NCBI RefSeq assembly: GCF_042688525.2
Contig: NZ_JBHWAB010000001.1
Coordinates: 2,604,001-2,668,000, forward strand
DNA: 64,000 nt
Direction: 5' to 3'
Source: Haloimpatiens sp042688525
GTDB taxonomy: Bacteria > Bacillota > Clostridia > Clostridiales > Clostridiaceae
Shown: piece after piece, positions 1 to 8,466 of the stretch
How the letters are laid out: each line of letters starts with the position of its first letter
Numbering within the stretch: the first letter of the stretch is position 1
Position numbers and translations under genes: made by a program
The notes under the pieces: generated by a model
Told to the model about the DNA's origin: nothing
Databases searched by the model: none
Seen by the model: only the letters and a program-made list of their open reading frames with translations

Positions 1-399
1 ATCTATATATTGTCTAGCTTCTTTTATATCGCAATAATAAACATTACTTCCATAAATATTCAACAGCAATTGATTACCTTCTACTATTTTTTCTTCATTC
101 TTGTTTTTTAAAATAATTACATCACAATCTAAATTAAACATCTTCGCTATACTAGAGGTAATCCTTATATGGTTTGAATGTACACTCCCAAAAGTTATCA
201 ATTTTTTAACATTATTTCTTAAAGCTTCAAACACTATATACTCTAATAATCTAACTTTATTACCTCCTATTCCAAAATCTATTAAGTCATCTCTTTTAAT
301 AAAAATATTCTTTTTACCTGTGCTTAAATTCAACATGTATAAAGGCGAAATACTTTTAATTAAATTTAACTTATTATTCATAAATTTATATTCCATCAT
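1..399 (-). CDS. PLP-dependent D-cysteine desulfhydrase/ACC deaminase-like protein, N-terminal part
   Basis: The gene is cut by the left window edge; 133 codons are visible. The start is an ATGATG preceded by AGGAGT (409-414). The N-terminal pattern FIKRDDL..FGIGGNKVR with a later GSVHSNHIR is typical of the fold-type II PLP family that includes ACC deaminase and D-cysteine desulfhydrase; the K in GGNKVR is the expected PLP lysine. It starts 14 bases after the neuC stop and so is probably the next gene of the nonulosonate cluster. Whether it acts on an amino acid that decorates the flagellar sugar is unknown. The substrate cannot be called from this fragment. Confidence 0.72.
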   Translation of the reverse strand, partial: MMEYKFMNNKLNLIKSISPLYMLNLSTGKKNIFIKRDDLIDFGIGGNKVRLLEYIVFEALRNNVKKLITFGSVHSNHIRITSSIAKMFNLDCDVIILKNKNEEKIVEGNQLLLNIYGSNVYYCDIKEARQYID

Positions 400-412
400 A
401 TTTAAATTACTC

Positions 413-1570
413 CTATAATAATTTCTTTCTTAATAAATTAGAATTTTTATAATTACATTTTAAAAAGTTAACTATTTTAGTACTTGCATTTCCATTACCA
501 AAAGGATTATAACATTTTTTTACTTGCTTCTTAAAATTTTCATCATCAATACATCTTTTTATAGCTATTTCAATCTCTTTTCTATCATACCCAACATCTA
601 TAACATTACTAGACCTTATTCTTCCACTTTGTCTAAAACCTATATTAACTGCTGGTATTTTAAATATAGGTGTTTCTAATAATCCACTACTAGAATTTCC
701 TACTACAGCTGAACAATACTTCATTACACTTAAATATCTTTTTCTACCAAGGCTTTCCACAAATTTAAAGTTTTTTACCTTTCTATATTTGTGATATTGC
801 TCTATTATATCATTACTTCCGATATCAGAATTTGGAAAAGTTATTATTGTCTGATACCCTAATTCCTTTAATGCTTCTAAACTCTCAATTATTTGTTCTT
901 TAGACTTTTCATGTTCTGAAAAAACTGGGTGTTGAGTAAATAATATTACTGGTTGTTCAAAATTAATATTAAGCTCATTTTCTAGTTCACTTTTTAATAC
1001 TATTTTCTCTTGCAAAATAGTATCCATTGCAGTAGATCCACTTAAGCATACTCTCCACTCCTCTTCTCCTAACCTTCTCACATTATTATAATTAGTTTCA
1101 CAAGTTACAAAATGTAAACTAGCAAGTTTAGTTATAGCATGTCTAATTATATCATCCAAGCATCCTCCCGAAGTTATAGTTCCTCCCCCTTCATGTGCTA
1201 TAGGTACTTGTGAAAATAACGCTGCAGAAGCTGCTGCATATGTTTCATATCTATCACCTAAAACAAAAAAATAATCTGGCCTTTCATTAATTAAAATCTT
1301 TCCTACCTTATCTATTATTTCTATAGATTCTTCATGAATACTATTTTTTCTTTCTTCACTTTTCATTAACTCTATTTTATAATCTACATTTATACCTTCA
1401 TATTTAATTTCTTGTATCGTATTTCCATAATTACTATTCAAATGTGCTCCTGAAACTATAAGTTTACATTGTATATTACATTTTAATGCTTCTTTTATTA
1501 TAGGAACCATAAGTCCAAATTCTGCCCTATTTCCAGTAAAAAAGATTATTTTTATTTTTTTATCCATCAT
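413..1570 (-). CDS. neuC: UDP-N-acetylglucosamine 2-epimerase (hydrolysing), NeuC/LegG type
   Basis: This 385-aa protein resembles hydrolysing UDP-sugar 2-epimerases, which make ManNAc (NeuC) or 2,4-diacetamido-2,4,6-trideoxymannose (LegG) for nonulosonic acid synthesis. Visible family marks are FFTGNRAEFG at the N-terminus, LGDRYE near residue 98, AHEGGG near 120, and GNSSSG followed by ETP near 290. Its start overlaps the neuB stop by 11 bases (ATGATGGATAA), which indicates translational coupling. The neighbouring CBS-guanylyltransferase makes the legionaminate route more likely than the sialate route, but sequence alone does not separate LegG from NeuC. Confidence 0.88.
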   Translation of the reverse strand: MMDKKIKIIFFTGNRAEFGLMVPIIKEALKCNIQCKLIVSGAHLNSNYGNTIQEIKYEGINVDYKIELMKSEERKNSIHEESIEIIDKVGKILINERPDYFFVLGDRYETYAAASAALFSQVPIAHEGGGTITSGGCLDDIIRHAITKLASLHFVTCETNYNNVRRLGEEEWRVCLSGSTAMDTILQEKIVLKSELENELNINFEQPVILFTQHPVFSEHEKSKEQIIESLEALKELGYQTIITFPNSDIGSNDIIEQYHKYRKVKNFKFVESLGRKRYLSVMKYCSAVVGNSSSGLLETPIFKIPAVNIGFRQSGRIRSSNVIDVGYDRKEIEIAIKRCIDDENFKKQVKKCYNPFGNGNASTKIVNFLKCNYKNSNLLRKKLL

Positions 1571-2594
1571 TTTTTATACTTCCCACCATTTCTAACGTTA
1601 ATATAGTATCTTTTTTTAAATTTGTTGTAGCTACTCTATTAATAATATTCTTTAAATATTTCGAAGGTATACCGTTTCCTGGTTTTTTTATACTTAAATT
1701 TTCAATGGTAAACCTCTCCCCTTCTTTTATATTTTTTTCTACAACAATACTTTTTCTTGAAACTTCTCTAACTCTCATTTCCTCTTCAGATATCTTTTTC
1801 AAATTACTACCTAATGCTTTTTCTATATTTCTTATAGATGCTACAAAATGTTTTAACTCCTCACAATCCATGGATGCTTTATGATCTGGTCCTTCCATTG
1901 TTTTATCTAATGTTATATGTTTTTCAATCACTCTAGCTCCTAAAGCTATTGAGGCTATTGAAGCTTCTTCTCCAATGGAATGATCTGAAAAACCAATTAT
2001 ACAATCATCATATATCCTATTTAATGTTGCTAAAAATTTCAAATTTAATTTATCAAAATTACAAGGATACAACGAAACACAATGTAAAATAGTCAACTTT
2101 TTATTATTATAATTTCTTATATAAGTTATACATTCATCTATTTCAGCTAAATTAGCCATCCCAGTAGATACTATTATAGGTTTATTTTTTAGAGCTATAT
2201 GTTTTATTAAAGGAAAATTATTTATTTCTCCAGAAGGTATTTTAAAAAGTTCAACTCCTAAATTATCTAACAAATCTACATTATCTTTATCAAATCCTGT
2301 AGATAAAAATGTTATCTTTTTCTTATCACAGTATTTTTTTAATTTAATATGTTCTTCTATCGATAATTCTAATTTTTTACTCATCTCAAATGCATCTTTA
2401 TAATTAGTATTTTCTTTCTGATACTCCGCTAAAGGAGCATTCCTTATTTTTTCATTTTCCGAAGTAAAACTTTGAAATTTTACTGCATCTACTCCTGCTT
2501 CTTTTGCTTTATCTATTAATTTTTTTGCTGTTTCAATATTTCCATTGTGATTAACTCCTATTTCCGCTATGATATATACACTACTATTGCTCAT
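1560..2594 (-). CDS. neuB: N-acetylneuraminate/legionaminate synthase
   Basis: This 344-aa protein is a NeuB-family synthase, which condenses phosphoenolpyruvate with a six-carbon amino sugar to a nine-carbon nonulosonic acid. The TIM-barrel half opens with IIAEIGVNHNG and contains AVKFQS, FKIPSGE and STGMA. Roughly residues 280-344 form the C-terminal antifreeze-like SAF domain seen in this family. Its ATG overlaps the neuA stop (ATGA) and its end overlaps neuC, so the three genes form a tight operon. The product could be legionaminic, sialic or related acid. Confidence 0.92.
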   Translation of the reverse strand: MSNSSVYIIAEIGVNHNGNIETAKKLIDKAKEAGVDAVKFQSFTSENEKIRNAPLAEYQKENTNYKDAFEMSKKLELSIEEHIKLKKYCDKKKITFLSTGFDKDNVDLLDNLGVELFKIPSGEINNFPLIKHIALKNKPIIVSTGMANLAEIDECITYIRNYNNKKLTILHCVSLYPCNFDKLNLKFLATLNRIYDDCIIGFSDHSIGEEASIASIALGARVIEKHITLDKTMEGPDHKASMDCEELKHFVASIRNIEKALGSNLKKISEEEMRVREVSRKSIVVEKNIKEGERFTIENLSIKKPGNGIPSKYLKNIINRVATTNLKKDTILTLEMVGSIKNDG

Positions 2595-3319
2595 ATGTTT
2601 TTCTTCCTTTCTATATTTATGCTACTTTTTTTCATATAAAATTCAGCTAATTCAAAATCATTTAATGTATCTATATCTATTGAACTAATTTTATCCATTA
2701 TATACGGTATTGTATTTTCTGTATACCATGTTTTATTTTGAAGTAGTACTTGTGATTTTATTATATAAATTGCTCCATTTGTTATATATGTCTTAGGAAT
2801 ATCCTGCCTTCTCTCATATAATTTACCTTGCTCTAAAAAATACTTTATTTTACCATCCTTTATCTTTTTCATCCAATAAGGCGTTTGTTCACTTTCACAT
2901 AATGAAATTATCGAATCAGCTTGCTTACTGAACATTTTATTTAAAGCTTCATGTATATGTTTTCCTTTTCTAAAAGGTGAAGTACATTGAAGTAAACAAA
3001 CATAATCTGATATATATCCCCAATTTTTTTTTAGCCACTCTACACAATGAATAACTGGTTCTATTCCTGGTGTATTATCCCTAGCCAATTCTTTAGGTCT
3101 TAAAAATGGTACTTCCGCTCCATAATTTTTACTAATACTAGCTATTTCTTCATCTTCAGTTGAAACTATAATTTTATCTATATATTTGCTTTTTTTAGCT
3201 TCTTCTATGGTATACGCTATCAAAGGCTTACCATTTAATAATTTTATGTTTTTTCTTGGTACTCCCTTTGAACCACCTCTTGCTGGAATAATAGCTAATA
3301 CTTTTTTATTATCAATCAT
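2591..3319 (-). CDS. neuA: CMP-nonulosonate (CMP-Neu5Ac/CMP-Leg) cytidylyltransferase
   Basis: This is a 242-aa NeuA/LegF-type enzyme that activates the nonulosonic acid as its CMP derivative for glycosyl transfer. The diagnostic N-terminal motif IIPARGGSKGVPRKN is present, followed by VSTEDEEI and LLQCTSPFR. The start at 3319 is preferred because AGGTG lies six bases upstream; GTG and ATG codons three and two codons earlier are alternatives. It overlaps the upstream CBS-nucleotidyltransferase stop by 8 bases. The CMP-sugar is the expected donor for the Maf protein encoded upstream. Confidence 0.92.
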   Translation of the reverse strand: MIDNKKVLAIIPARGGSKGVPRKNIKLLNGKPLIAYTIEEAKKSKYIDKIIVSTEDEEIASISKNYGAEVPFLRPKELARDNTPGIEPVIHCVEWLKKNWGYISDYVCLLQCTSPFRKGKHIHEALNKMFSKQADSIISLCESEQTPYWMKKIKDGKIKYFLEQGKLYERRQDIPKTYITNGAIYIIKSQVLLQNKTWYTENTIPYIMDKISSIDIDTLNDFELAEFYMKKSSINIERKKNI

Positions 3320-4391
3320 CTTCATCACCTACTTCACTACAAACTATTTGTTCAAATACATAATCATTAACTTTATGATAATCTTCTATTCTGCCTATAT
3401 CCATCCAATAATCTTTTATTTCATAATTCCCTACTTTTTTACCCATTTCTATACATTTACTTATTAAATCAGTTATTTCAAAATATCTATTTTTTGGAAT
3501 GTACTCTAGTAATTCATGATTTAAACAATACACTCCTCCATTTATTAAACAATCTATAGTTGGTTTTTCTTTAATTTCTTTAATATTATTGTCTTCGCTT
3601 TCTATAACTCCATAAGGTATTTTAAGAGAATGTTTTCTTGTTCCTACCGTAATATCAAAACCATTCCTTATATGGAATTCCATCATTTTTTCTATATTTA
3701 AATTAGTAAATATATCTCCATTTATAACAAAGAAAGGCTTGTTTATATAGTTTTCAGCAAGTTTTATTCCTCCAGCTGTCCCCATTCTTTTATTTTCTCT
3801 TATGTACTCTATTTTAACTCCATAAGCATATCCATCTTGAAAATAATTTTCTATTACTTCTGCTTTATAATTTACAGCAATAAATATTTTGTTATATCCA
3901 TACTTTCTAAAATTATCAATAATATGCTTAAGTATTGGATCCTCACCTACTTTTAACATAGGTTTTGGAATCTCCTTTGTTAAATCTTTTAATCGCGTTC
4001 CAAGTCCTCCTGCCATTATTATAACAATATTCTCTTTACCCTTAGGAAGCAGTATATCATTTATTGTTATCATATCTTTAATCATACCATTTTCATCTAT
4101 TATAGGTACTTGCTTTACAGCATTTTTAATTAGTATTTCCTTTATTTCCTCTGTCGAAGTTCCTTCTATTACTGTAACAGGCTTTTTAAACATTATATCC
4201 CCTATACAATTATCTAAGCATATATCCTGCAATATAGCTCTCCTTATATCTCCATCTGTTACAGTCCCTAATAATTTTTTACATTCATCAATTACGAATA
4301 CTATACCTTTAGCTCCACTATCTAATATCTTAAGAACTTCTCTTATAGAATACTCTGGATACACTAGTATTTCATTTACACTATTCAACAT
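3312..4391 (-). CDS. CBS-domain sugar-1-phosphate nucleotidyltransferase (PtmE-like)
   Basis: This 359-aa protein has two CBS repeats (about residues 5-118) fused to a sugar nucleotidyltransferase (about 122-350) with the signature MAGGLGTRLKDLTKEIPKPM and the metal-binding NGDIF. The same fusion is known in Campylobacter PtmE, the glucosamine-1-phosphate guanylyltransferase that starts GDP-linked legionaminic acid synthesis. That precedent, plus neuABC directly downstream, is why I favour a legionaminate pathway. The specificity for GTP and GlcN-1-P is not proven. SD is AAAGGA, 9 bases before ATG. Confidence 0.85.
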   Translation of the reverse strand: MLNSVNEILVYPEYSIREVLKILDSGAKGIVFVIDECKKLLGTVTDGDIRRAILQDICLDNCIGDIMFKKPVTVIEGTSTEEIKEILIKNAVKQVPIIDENGMIKDMITINDILLPKGKENIVIIMAGGLGTRLKDLTKEIPKPMLKVGEDPILKHIIDNFRKYGYNKIFIAVNYKAEVIENYFQDGYAYGVKIEYIRENKRMGTAGGIKLAENYINKPFFVINGDIFTNLNIEKMMEFHIRNGFDITVGTRKHSLKIPYGVIESEDNNIKEIKEKPTIDCLINGGVYCLNHELLEYIPKNRYFEITDLISKCIEMGKKVGNYEIKDYWMDIGRIEDYHKVNDYVFEQIVCSEVGDEDD

Positions 4392-4471
4392 ACTATCATT
4401 TCCTTTTTAAATTAAATATAATTACATCTTTTGTTTAATGTTATATATATTCATTATCTATATTTTTTCTA

Positions 4472-4831
4472 TTATTTTTTTAATTTTTCAATTAAATTAG
4501 TCGTTTCATTATAATAATTTTCTACTATAGGCTTAATTTCATATTCTAACAAATCTCCTATCAAAATATAATCTTGATTTTCAAAAGCTTCTACTATCTC
4601 TTTAATTTTATTTGTAAATTCATCAATTCCCATATTTCCAGTATATATATCATTTCTTGATACTATTAATTGTATTATCCATTCTAATCCATCAGTAATA
4701 TTAATTACTAAATCCATTCCTTTATAATAATCTTCATTTTGTATATACTCTGCAGCTTTTAATATAGCATCATTCATATTTTCCATATACTTTTTAGCTA
4801 TTTTTAAAACTTCAATATCTTCCTTATTCAT
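4472..4831 (-). CDS. Conserved-looking small helical protein coupled to Maf, function unknown
   Basis: I do not recognise this 119-aa protein. It is acidic and looks all-helical, with no signal peptide or membrane segment. The ATG at 4831 follows GGAAGGTG by 5-6 bases and overlaps the maf stop by 8 bases (ATGAATAA), so it is translationally coupled to maf. A longer reading from 4852 lacks its own SD. The position between maf and the sugar genes suggests a helper of flagellin glycosylation or export, perhaps a chaperone-like protein. That role is inference from context only. Confidence 0.75.
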   Translation of the reverse strand: MNKEDIEVLKIAKKYMENMNDAILKAAEYIQNEDYYKGMDLVINITDGLEWIIQLIVSRNDIYTGNMGIDEFTNKIKEIVEAFENQDYILIGDLLEYEIKPIVENYYNETTNLIEKLKK

Positions 4832-6620
4832 ATTTTTCACCTTCCAACTCATTTATCAATTTATCTATCATAGGATTAACATCTTTAACAGCTTGTATAA
4901 ACGCCTCATAAATTGGCTTTGTTTGTTCTATTAACTTCTTTATCCTTTGTAAATCATTATCCTTACTATTCTCTCTATATTCTGATTTTGATACAATTTT
5001 ATTTATAATTGGATTTATAAGAGAATTAAGTATCTCTAATTTTTGAATTTTTTTATTATTGATTTTTACATCTTTAAGTATCTTAATTGATTTTTTATTA
5101 ATTTTAATACCTTTTTTGTCTATTTGTTCTATACTATTTAGGATTTTTTTACTTTTATCATCTATTCTATTTAAGTGTTCTATAGTTGATTTTAAATTAC
5201 TTATTATTTTTTCTTTATTAAATATTTTTTTATTCTCTTCATCTATTTTTGTATTTAATATTTCTTTGTTTATATTATCCTCATGTTCATTTATTACTTC
5301 CTGTAAATTCATTATTTTAGTTCCCTTTATATTTGCTCCACCTTCTGTAGCATTTATAAATTCTACGTCATTAACTCTATCTATATATTCTTCTAGGTTT
5401 TTCTTGTAAAAATTTAATATCTTACTTGTCATCACTTTATTTCCATAAATATCATCTACATAGATAGTATTTTCTTCTTCAATTTTACCATTGTTTTTGA
5501 CACCAAAATCTGCTTTATCATCATGATATTTATTGTTTGTATAAGCTAAATCTTGTCCTATAAATATAATTTTATTACATCCTATATAATTTGCAAAAGA
5601 AGTACAAGTATGTGCAACAGAACCTCCATTCCATAAACTATCTAACTTGTATTCTAAAATACTATCACTTAATTTTTTAAAATTAAACTCTTCTTTAAAA
5701 ATAATTTTATTCCCTTTATATGCATTTACTGTTCTAAAATTAGATACTTCACAAAACACTATTTTAGCACTATAGTCTCTACTGTCTTGCACAAATTGTA
5801 AATTTGCATCTACCGGGTCTATTATGCAAACAAAATCCGGAATAACTCCTACATCTAATAACGGTTTTAATGTTCTAGCACCACATATAATTATAAACTT
5901 ATGTTGAACATCTTTTAATTTATGAATATTTTTACTTAAAGAAGGCCCTGCTGATACTACTATAGCTGGCATACTTTTACATATATTTTTATAATAATTT
6001 ATAGGAACACTCTTTATAATATTTTTAATATTGTCTAGATAAACTTGTATCATTTTTTTTGAAAAAAACATTTCTGTATTCATGTTTATTAAACATTTTT
6101 CAATTACTTCAATACACTTCTTAAAAAATTCTTTAAATTCACTTTCATAAATTCTATCATAATTAGAATACTCCAAAACTTCAACATTATTAGAATCTAT
6201 TTGTGTTATTATAGACGTTATTATATCTTTAGTTTGATTTTTCTTATATAAACTTAAAATAAATCTATCATTTTCCAAAATATCTTTTGATGTGTTCAAT
6301 TTTAAGAATGTTTTAATCACAGATACATCTGGTTCAACCACTAATATTTTATTGTATTTAGTATCATTTAAAATTTTTAATACATGTTCTCCTGCACCTA
6401 ATCCAAAAATTATAATTATAGTTTCTTCATTTATTTCCCCTAATTTTTTATAAAAATTTTTTATATCTCTATCTACAGAATATTTACTTCCTAAATATAT
6501 ATACTTATCATTTTTTAAAATTCTGATAATATTTTTATTATCCTTACTTTTTTCAATAGTATATTCATCTACATTTCTAAAATCTATATTTTTTAATGTA
6601 TATTGTGTTATTGCATTCAT
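4824..6620 (-). CDS. maf: Motility accessory factor Maf, flagellin nonulosonate glycosyltransferase family
   Basis: This 598-aa protein matches the Maf family (DUF115/MAF_flag10), which transfers nonulosonic acids to flagellin Ser/Thr residues. The central part has IIIFGLGAGEHV (about residue 90), MPAIVVSAGPSLSKN (about 218) and IFIGQDLAYTNNKYH (about 348), the typical Maf pattern. The C-terminal 150 residues are lysine-rich and probably coiled coil. ATG 6620 is preceded by GGAGG; a TTG four codons upstream is not needed. A SigD-like promoter lies 34-60 bases upstream, so it should be expressed with late flagellar genes. Confidence 0.9.
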   Translation of the reverse strand: MNAITQYTLKNIDFRNVDEYTIEKSKDNKNIIRILKNDKYIYLGSKYSVDRDIKNFYKKLGEINEETIIIIFGLGAGEHVLKILNDTKYNKILVVEPDVSVIKTFLKLNTSKDILENDRFILSLYKKNQTKDIITSIITQIDSNNVEVLEYSNYDRIYESEFKEFFKKCIEVIEKCLINMNTEMFFSKKMIQVYLDNIKNIIKSVPINYYKNICKSMPAIVVSAGPSLSKNIHKLKDVQHKFIIICGARTLKPLLDVGVIPDFVCIIDPVDANLQFVQDSRDYSAKIVFCEVSNFRTVNAYKGNKIIFKEEFNFKKLSDSILEYKLDSLWNGGSVAHTCTSFANYIGCNKIIFIGQDLAYTNNKYHDDKADFGVKNNGKIEEENTIYVDDIYGNKVMTSKILNFYKKNLEEYIDRVNDVEFINATEGGANIKGTKIMNLQEVINEHEDNINKEILNTKIDEENKKIFNKEKIISNLKSTIEHLNRIDDKSKKILNSIEQIDKKGIKINKKSIKILKDVKINNKKIQKLEILNSLINPIINKIVSKSEYRENSKDNDLQRIKKLIEQTKPIYEAFIQAVKDVNPMIDKLINELEGEKYE

Positions 6621-6653
6621 ATTTACCTCCAAATATTATTTAGTCTATTTTAA

Positions 6654-6680
6654 ATATCGTAAATTATAGTAAATACTTTA
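6654..6680 (-). promoter_or_regulatory. SigD (sigma-28)-like promoter for maf
   Basis: Read on the minus strand this is TAAA, exactly 15 bases, then TACGATAT, close to the sigma-28 consensus TAAA-N15-GCCGATAT. It lies between the fliC terminator and maf and would start the mRNA roughly 25 bases before ATG. Confidence 0.75.
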
Positions 6681-6690
6681 ATAAAAGCAT

Positions 6691-6720
6691 AAAAAAGGTA
6701 GGACTTTCATCCTACCTTTT
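6691..6720. terminator. Bidirectional intrinsic terminator downstream of fliC
   Basis: An 11-bp perfect stem (AAAAGGTAGGA/TCCTACCTTTT) with a 6-base loop is followed by T runs on both strands. It separates the 271-aa flagellin transcript from maf. Confidence 0.85.
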
Positions 6721-6767
6721 GGTGAATTTTCCGCATTACTTGCTTAGGAAAATTTTAAACTTAATTA

Positions 6768-6843
6768 TTTTAAGGAAACTCGGCTTCATATCTTCAGCCG
6801 AGTAAGCGACTCACACAATTTTAAAAACCCACTAAAATTGGTT
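6768..6843 (-). repeat. Flagellin 3'-UTR structured repeat, type A
   Basis: On the minus strand this unit has an AT hairpin (CAATTTTA..TAAAATTG), then TGTGAGTCG, CTTAC, a strong stem CTCGGCT/AGCCGAG and GTTTCCTTAA. The same unit occurs twice after the 563-aa flagellin (12347-12422, 12497-12571). I recognise no named RNA family. Confidence 0.8.
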
Positions 6844-6846
6844 CGG

Positions 6847-6908
6847 TTTAAGGAAACCCGACTCCCGTTGGTCGCTGGGTAAGTTCCACTAACTAAATCA
6901 CAGATTTA
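6847..6908 (-). repeat. Flagellin 3'-UTR structured repeat, type B
   Basis: On the minus strand a small hairpin (TAAATC/GATTTA) is followed by GTTAGTGGAA, CTTAC, a stem containing CGAC..GTCG and GTTTCCTTAA. It is almost identical to 12427-12487 and shares the CTTAC[stem]GTTTCCTTAA frame with type A. It begins about 9 bases after the flagellin stop. Confidence 0.8.
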
Positions 6909-6917
6909 GAGTGTCAC

Positions 6918-7733
6918 TTATCTTAATAATTGAAGAACTCCTTGTGGTTGTTGATTTGCTTGAGCAAGCATTGCTTGAGCAGCTTGGCTAAGAATATTTT
7001 TCTTAGAGAATGTCATCATTTCTTTAGCCATATCAACGTCTCTAATTCTAGATTCTGATGCTTGTAAGTTTTCTGATGCTGTATCTAGGTTAGTTATTGT
7101 ATGTTCTAATCTGTTTTGTAATGCACCTAAGTTTGATCTTTCTGATGATACTGTGTTAATTGCATCATTTACTGTTGTTATAGCTTTTGCTGCTGCTGAA
7201 CCTTTATCAATTGCAACAGAAGAAGTAAGTCCTATTGCACTAGCTCTCATATCTTTTATTGTTAATTGAATAGTTTGTCCTTCATTTGCTCCTACTTGGA
7301 AGTCTTTTGCACTGAAAGAACCATTTAATAAATTTTGAGTATTAAATTCTGTTTGATCACCTATTCTTGTTATTTCTTCTTTTAATTGTTTAAATTCATC
7401 GTTTAATGCTTTTCTATCTTGAGATACATTAGTATCATTTTTTGATTGAACTGCTAATTCTCTCATTCTTTGAAGAATGCTGTGAGTTTCATTTAAAGCA
7501 CCTTCTGCAGTTTGAATTAAAGAAATACCGTCTTGAGCATTTCTAGAACCTTGATCTAATCCTCTGATTTGTCCTCTCATTTTTTCAGATATTGCAAGAC
7601 CTGCTGCGTCATCTCCAGCTCTGTTTATTCTTAAACCTGAGCTTAATTTTTCCATTGATTTTCCTGATTTTGTTATGTTGCTCATCATGTTTCTATGAGA
7701 ATTCATAGCGTTCATATTGTGATTGATTATCAT
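6918..7733 (-). CDS. fliC: Flagellin (short form, 271 aa)
   Basis: This is the filament subunit in its minimal form. The N-terminal D0/D1 region starts MIINHNMNAMNSHRN and contains the conserved LSSGLRINRAGDDAAGLAISE. The C-terminal D1/D0 ends in NQQPQGVLQLLR. There is almost no variable domain, and the 271-aa length is typical for such flagellins. It is one of three flagellin-fold genes here. The mRNA leader carries a GGA-loop hairpin and a strong SD (AAGGAGG), suggesting CsrA control. No SigD-type promoter was found immediately upstream. The protein is a likely substrate of Maf and FliB. Confidence 0.97.
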   Translation of the reverse strand: MIINHNMNAMNSHRNMMSNITKSGKSMEKLSSGLRINRAGDDAAGLAISEKMRGQIRGLDQGSRNAQDGISLIQTAEGALNETHSILQRMRELAVQSKNDTNVSQDRKALNDEFKQLKEEITRIGDQTEFNTQNLLNGSFSAKDFQVGANEGQTIQLTIKDMRASAIGLTSSVAIDKGSAAAKAITTVNDAINTVSSERSNLGALQNRLEHTITNLDTASENLQASESRIRDVDMAKEMMTFSKKNILSQAAQAMLAQANQQPQGVLQLLR

Positions 7734-7737
7734 TGTA

Positions 7738-7777
7738 AAAAACCTCCTTGAAATTTAAGTGTACTTCCTTGCACACT
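7738..7777 (-). promoter_or_regulatory. fliC leader: CsrA-type GGA hexaloop hairpin plus SD
   Basis: On the minus strand the stem AGTGTGC/GTACACT (7758-7777, one G-U pair) closes the six-base loop AAGGAA. Fourteen bases later the SD reads AAGGAGG. Two A-N-GGA sites, one in a hairpin loop and one over the SD, is the layout of the B. subtilis hag leader bound by CsrA. Confidence 0.7.
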
Positions 7778-7792
7778 GTTTTATATATTTTC

Positions 7793-7811
7793 AAAAGTCA
7801 TATTGACTTTT
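7793..7811. promoter_or_regulatory. Perfect dyad upstream of the fliC leader
   Basis: AAAAGTCA-TAT-TGACTTTT is an 8-3-8 perfect inverted repeat just upstream of an AATATATAAAA stretch and the GGA hairpin. A similar weaker dyad (AAGTTA-TT-TAACTT) lies at the same place in front of the 563-aa flagellin. It may be an operator or a 5'-end mRNA hairpin. Confidence 0.45.
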
Positions 7812-7814
7812 AAA

Positions 7815-7990
7815 GCAAAGTTAAAATTTAATTAAAAATTGATAATTAATAGTTAATAATTGTGGTGAATTTTCCTCATACTTGGGAAAATCTTTAATTT
7901 AAATTTTAAATTTAATTTGTAGAAATTCCCTAAAGGAATTTCATCCTTCATTATTAATTATTAATTATTAATTTTTCATTATTAATTCTT
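7815..7990. repeat. AT-rich imperfect palindrome
   Basis: Arms built from repeated TTAATAATTAATAATTA-like units flank an inner region with GAAATTCC/GGAATTTC. A related element lies at 17160-17320. It looks like an interspersed MITE-like repeat. No gene is present. Confidence 0.5.
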
Positions 7991-8041
7991 TTATAAATCT
8001 TCATTACCTAATTGACTTAATTTTTTAATGTTCTTATATAC

Positions 8042-8113
8042 CTAAAAAAAGAATCAATTTCTTATCTTCCCCACTTCCTGTGGTTAGATAAGTAAATTGA
8101 CTCCTCCATGAGT
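8042..8113 (-). terminator. csrA2 3' region: terminator with GGA-loop hairpins
   Basis: On the minus strand, ACTC-ATGGAG-GAGT (8100-8113) is followed by a long stem (TCAATTT..CTTATCT / AGATAAG..AAATTGA) ending in TTTTTTT, a clear intrinsic terminator. The top of that stem is CCAC-AGGAA-GTGG, again with GGA in the loop. So the mRNA tail of this csrA itself shows two possible CsrA sites. Confidence 0.75.
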
Positions 8114-8127
8114 TTACATATTTGTTT

Positions 8128-8292
8128 TTAGTGTAGATTTTCTTGTTCCCAAATCTCTCCTCGTTTGATTTTCACACTACGAGGTGCATCTATTGCTAAT
8201 CTTAAATCACCTTTATCACTTTTTACAACTTTAACTTTAATATCTTCACCTATCATTACATATTCCCCTGGCTTCCTGCCTAATACTAACAT
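8128..8292 (-). CDS. csrA: Second CsrA, short form of 54 aa
   Basis: This is an RNA-binding global regulator of the CsrA family. The sequence begins MLVLGRKPGEYVMIGEDIKV and contains IDAPRSVKIKRGEI. R6 and R44, the residues that contact GGA RNA in the family, are conserved. It stops at residue 54, whereas the csrA beside fliW has 71 residues, including N55 and the tail that in B. subtilis is needed for FliW binding. SD is ACAAGGAGG, itself a possible autoregulatory site. It lies between two GGA-rich candidate sRNAs and a flagellin with a GGA-loop leader. Confidence 0.93.
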   Translation of the reverse strand: MLVLGRKPGEYVMIGEDIKVKVVKSDKGDLRLAIDAPRSVKIKRGEIWEQENLH

Positions 8293-8466
8293 TAATAATT
8301 ACCTCCTTGTAAATTAACAATTCAACTTTTGTAAATGCATTAAATATTTATAATATATTTCCTTTATGTATATTATAATACAATTTAGTATTAATTTGTT
8401 GTTTTTAGTAATATTTATAATTATTTTAATTTTCACTAAAAAATGTACTATTTTTCATATTTATGC

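Noticed and set aside
101..418. 105-aa plus-strand frame at the left edge
   Set aside because: It is antisense to a clear PLP-enzyme frame with a good SD on the minus strand.
6768..6908. Cyclic-di-GMP or guanidine riboswitch in the flagellin 3' UTR
   Set aside because: The conserved cores of these riboswitch classes are absent, and the units lie downstream of the genes rather than in a leader.
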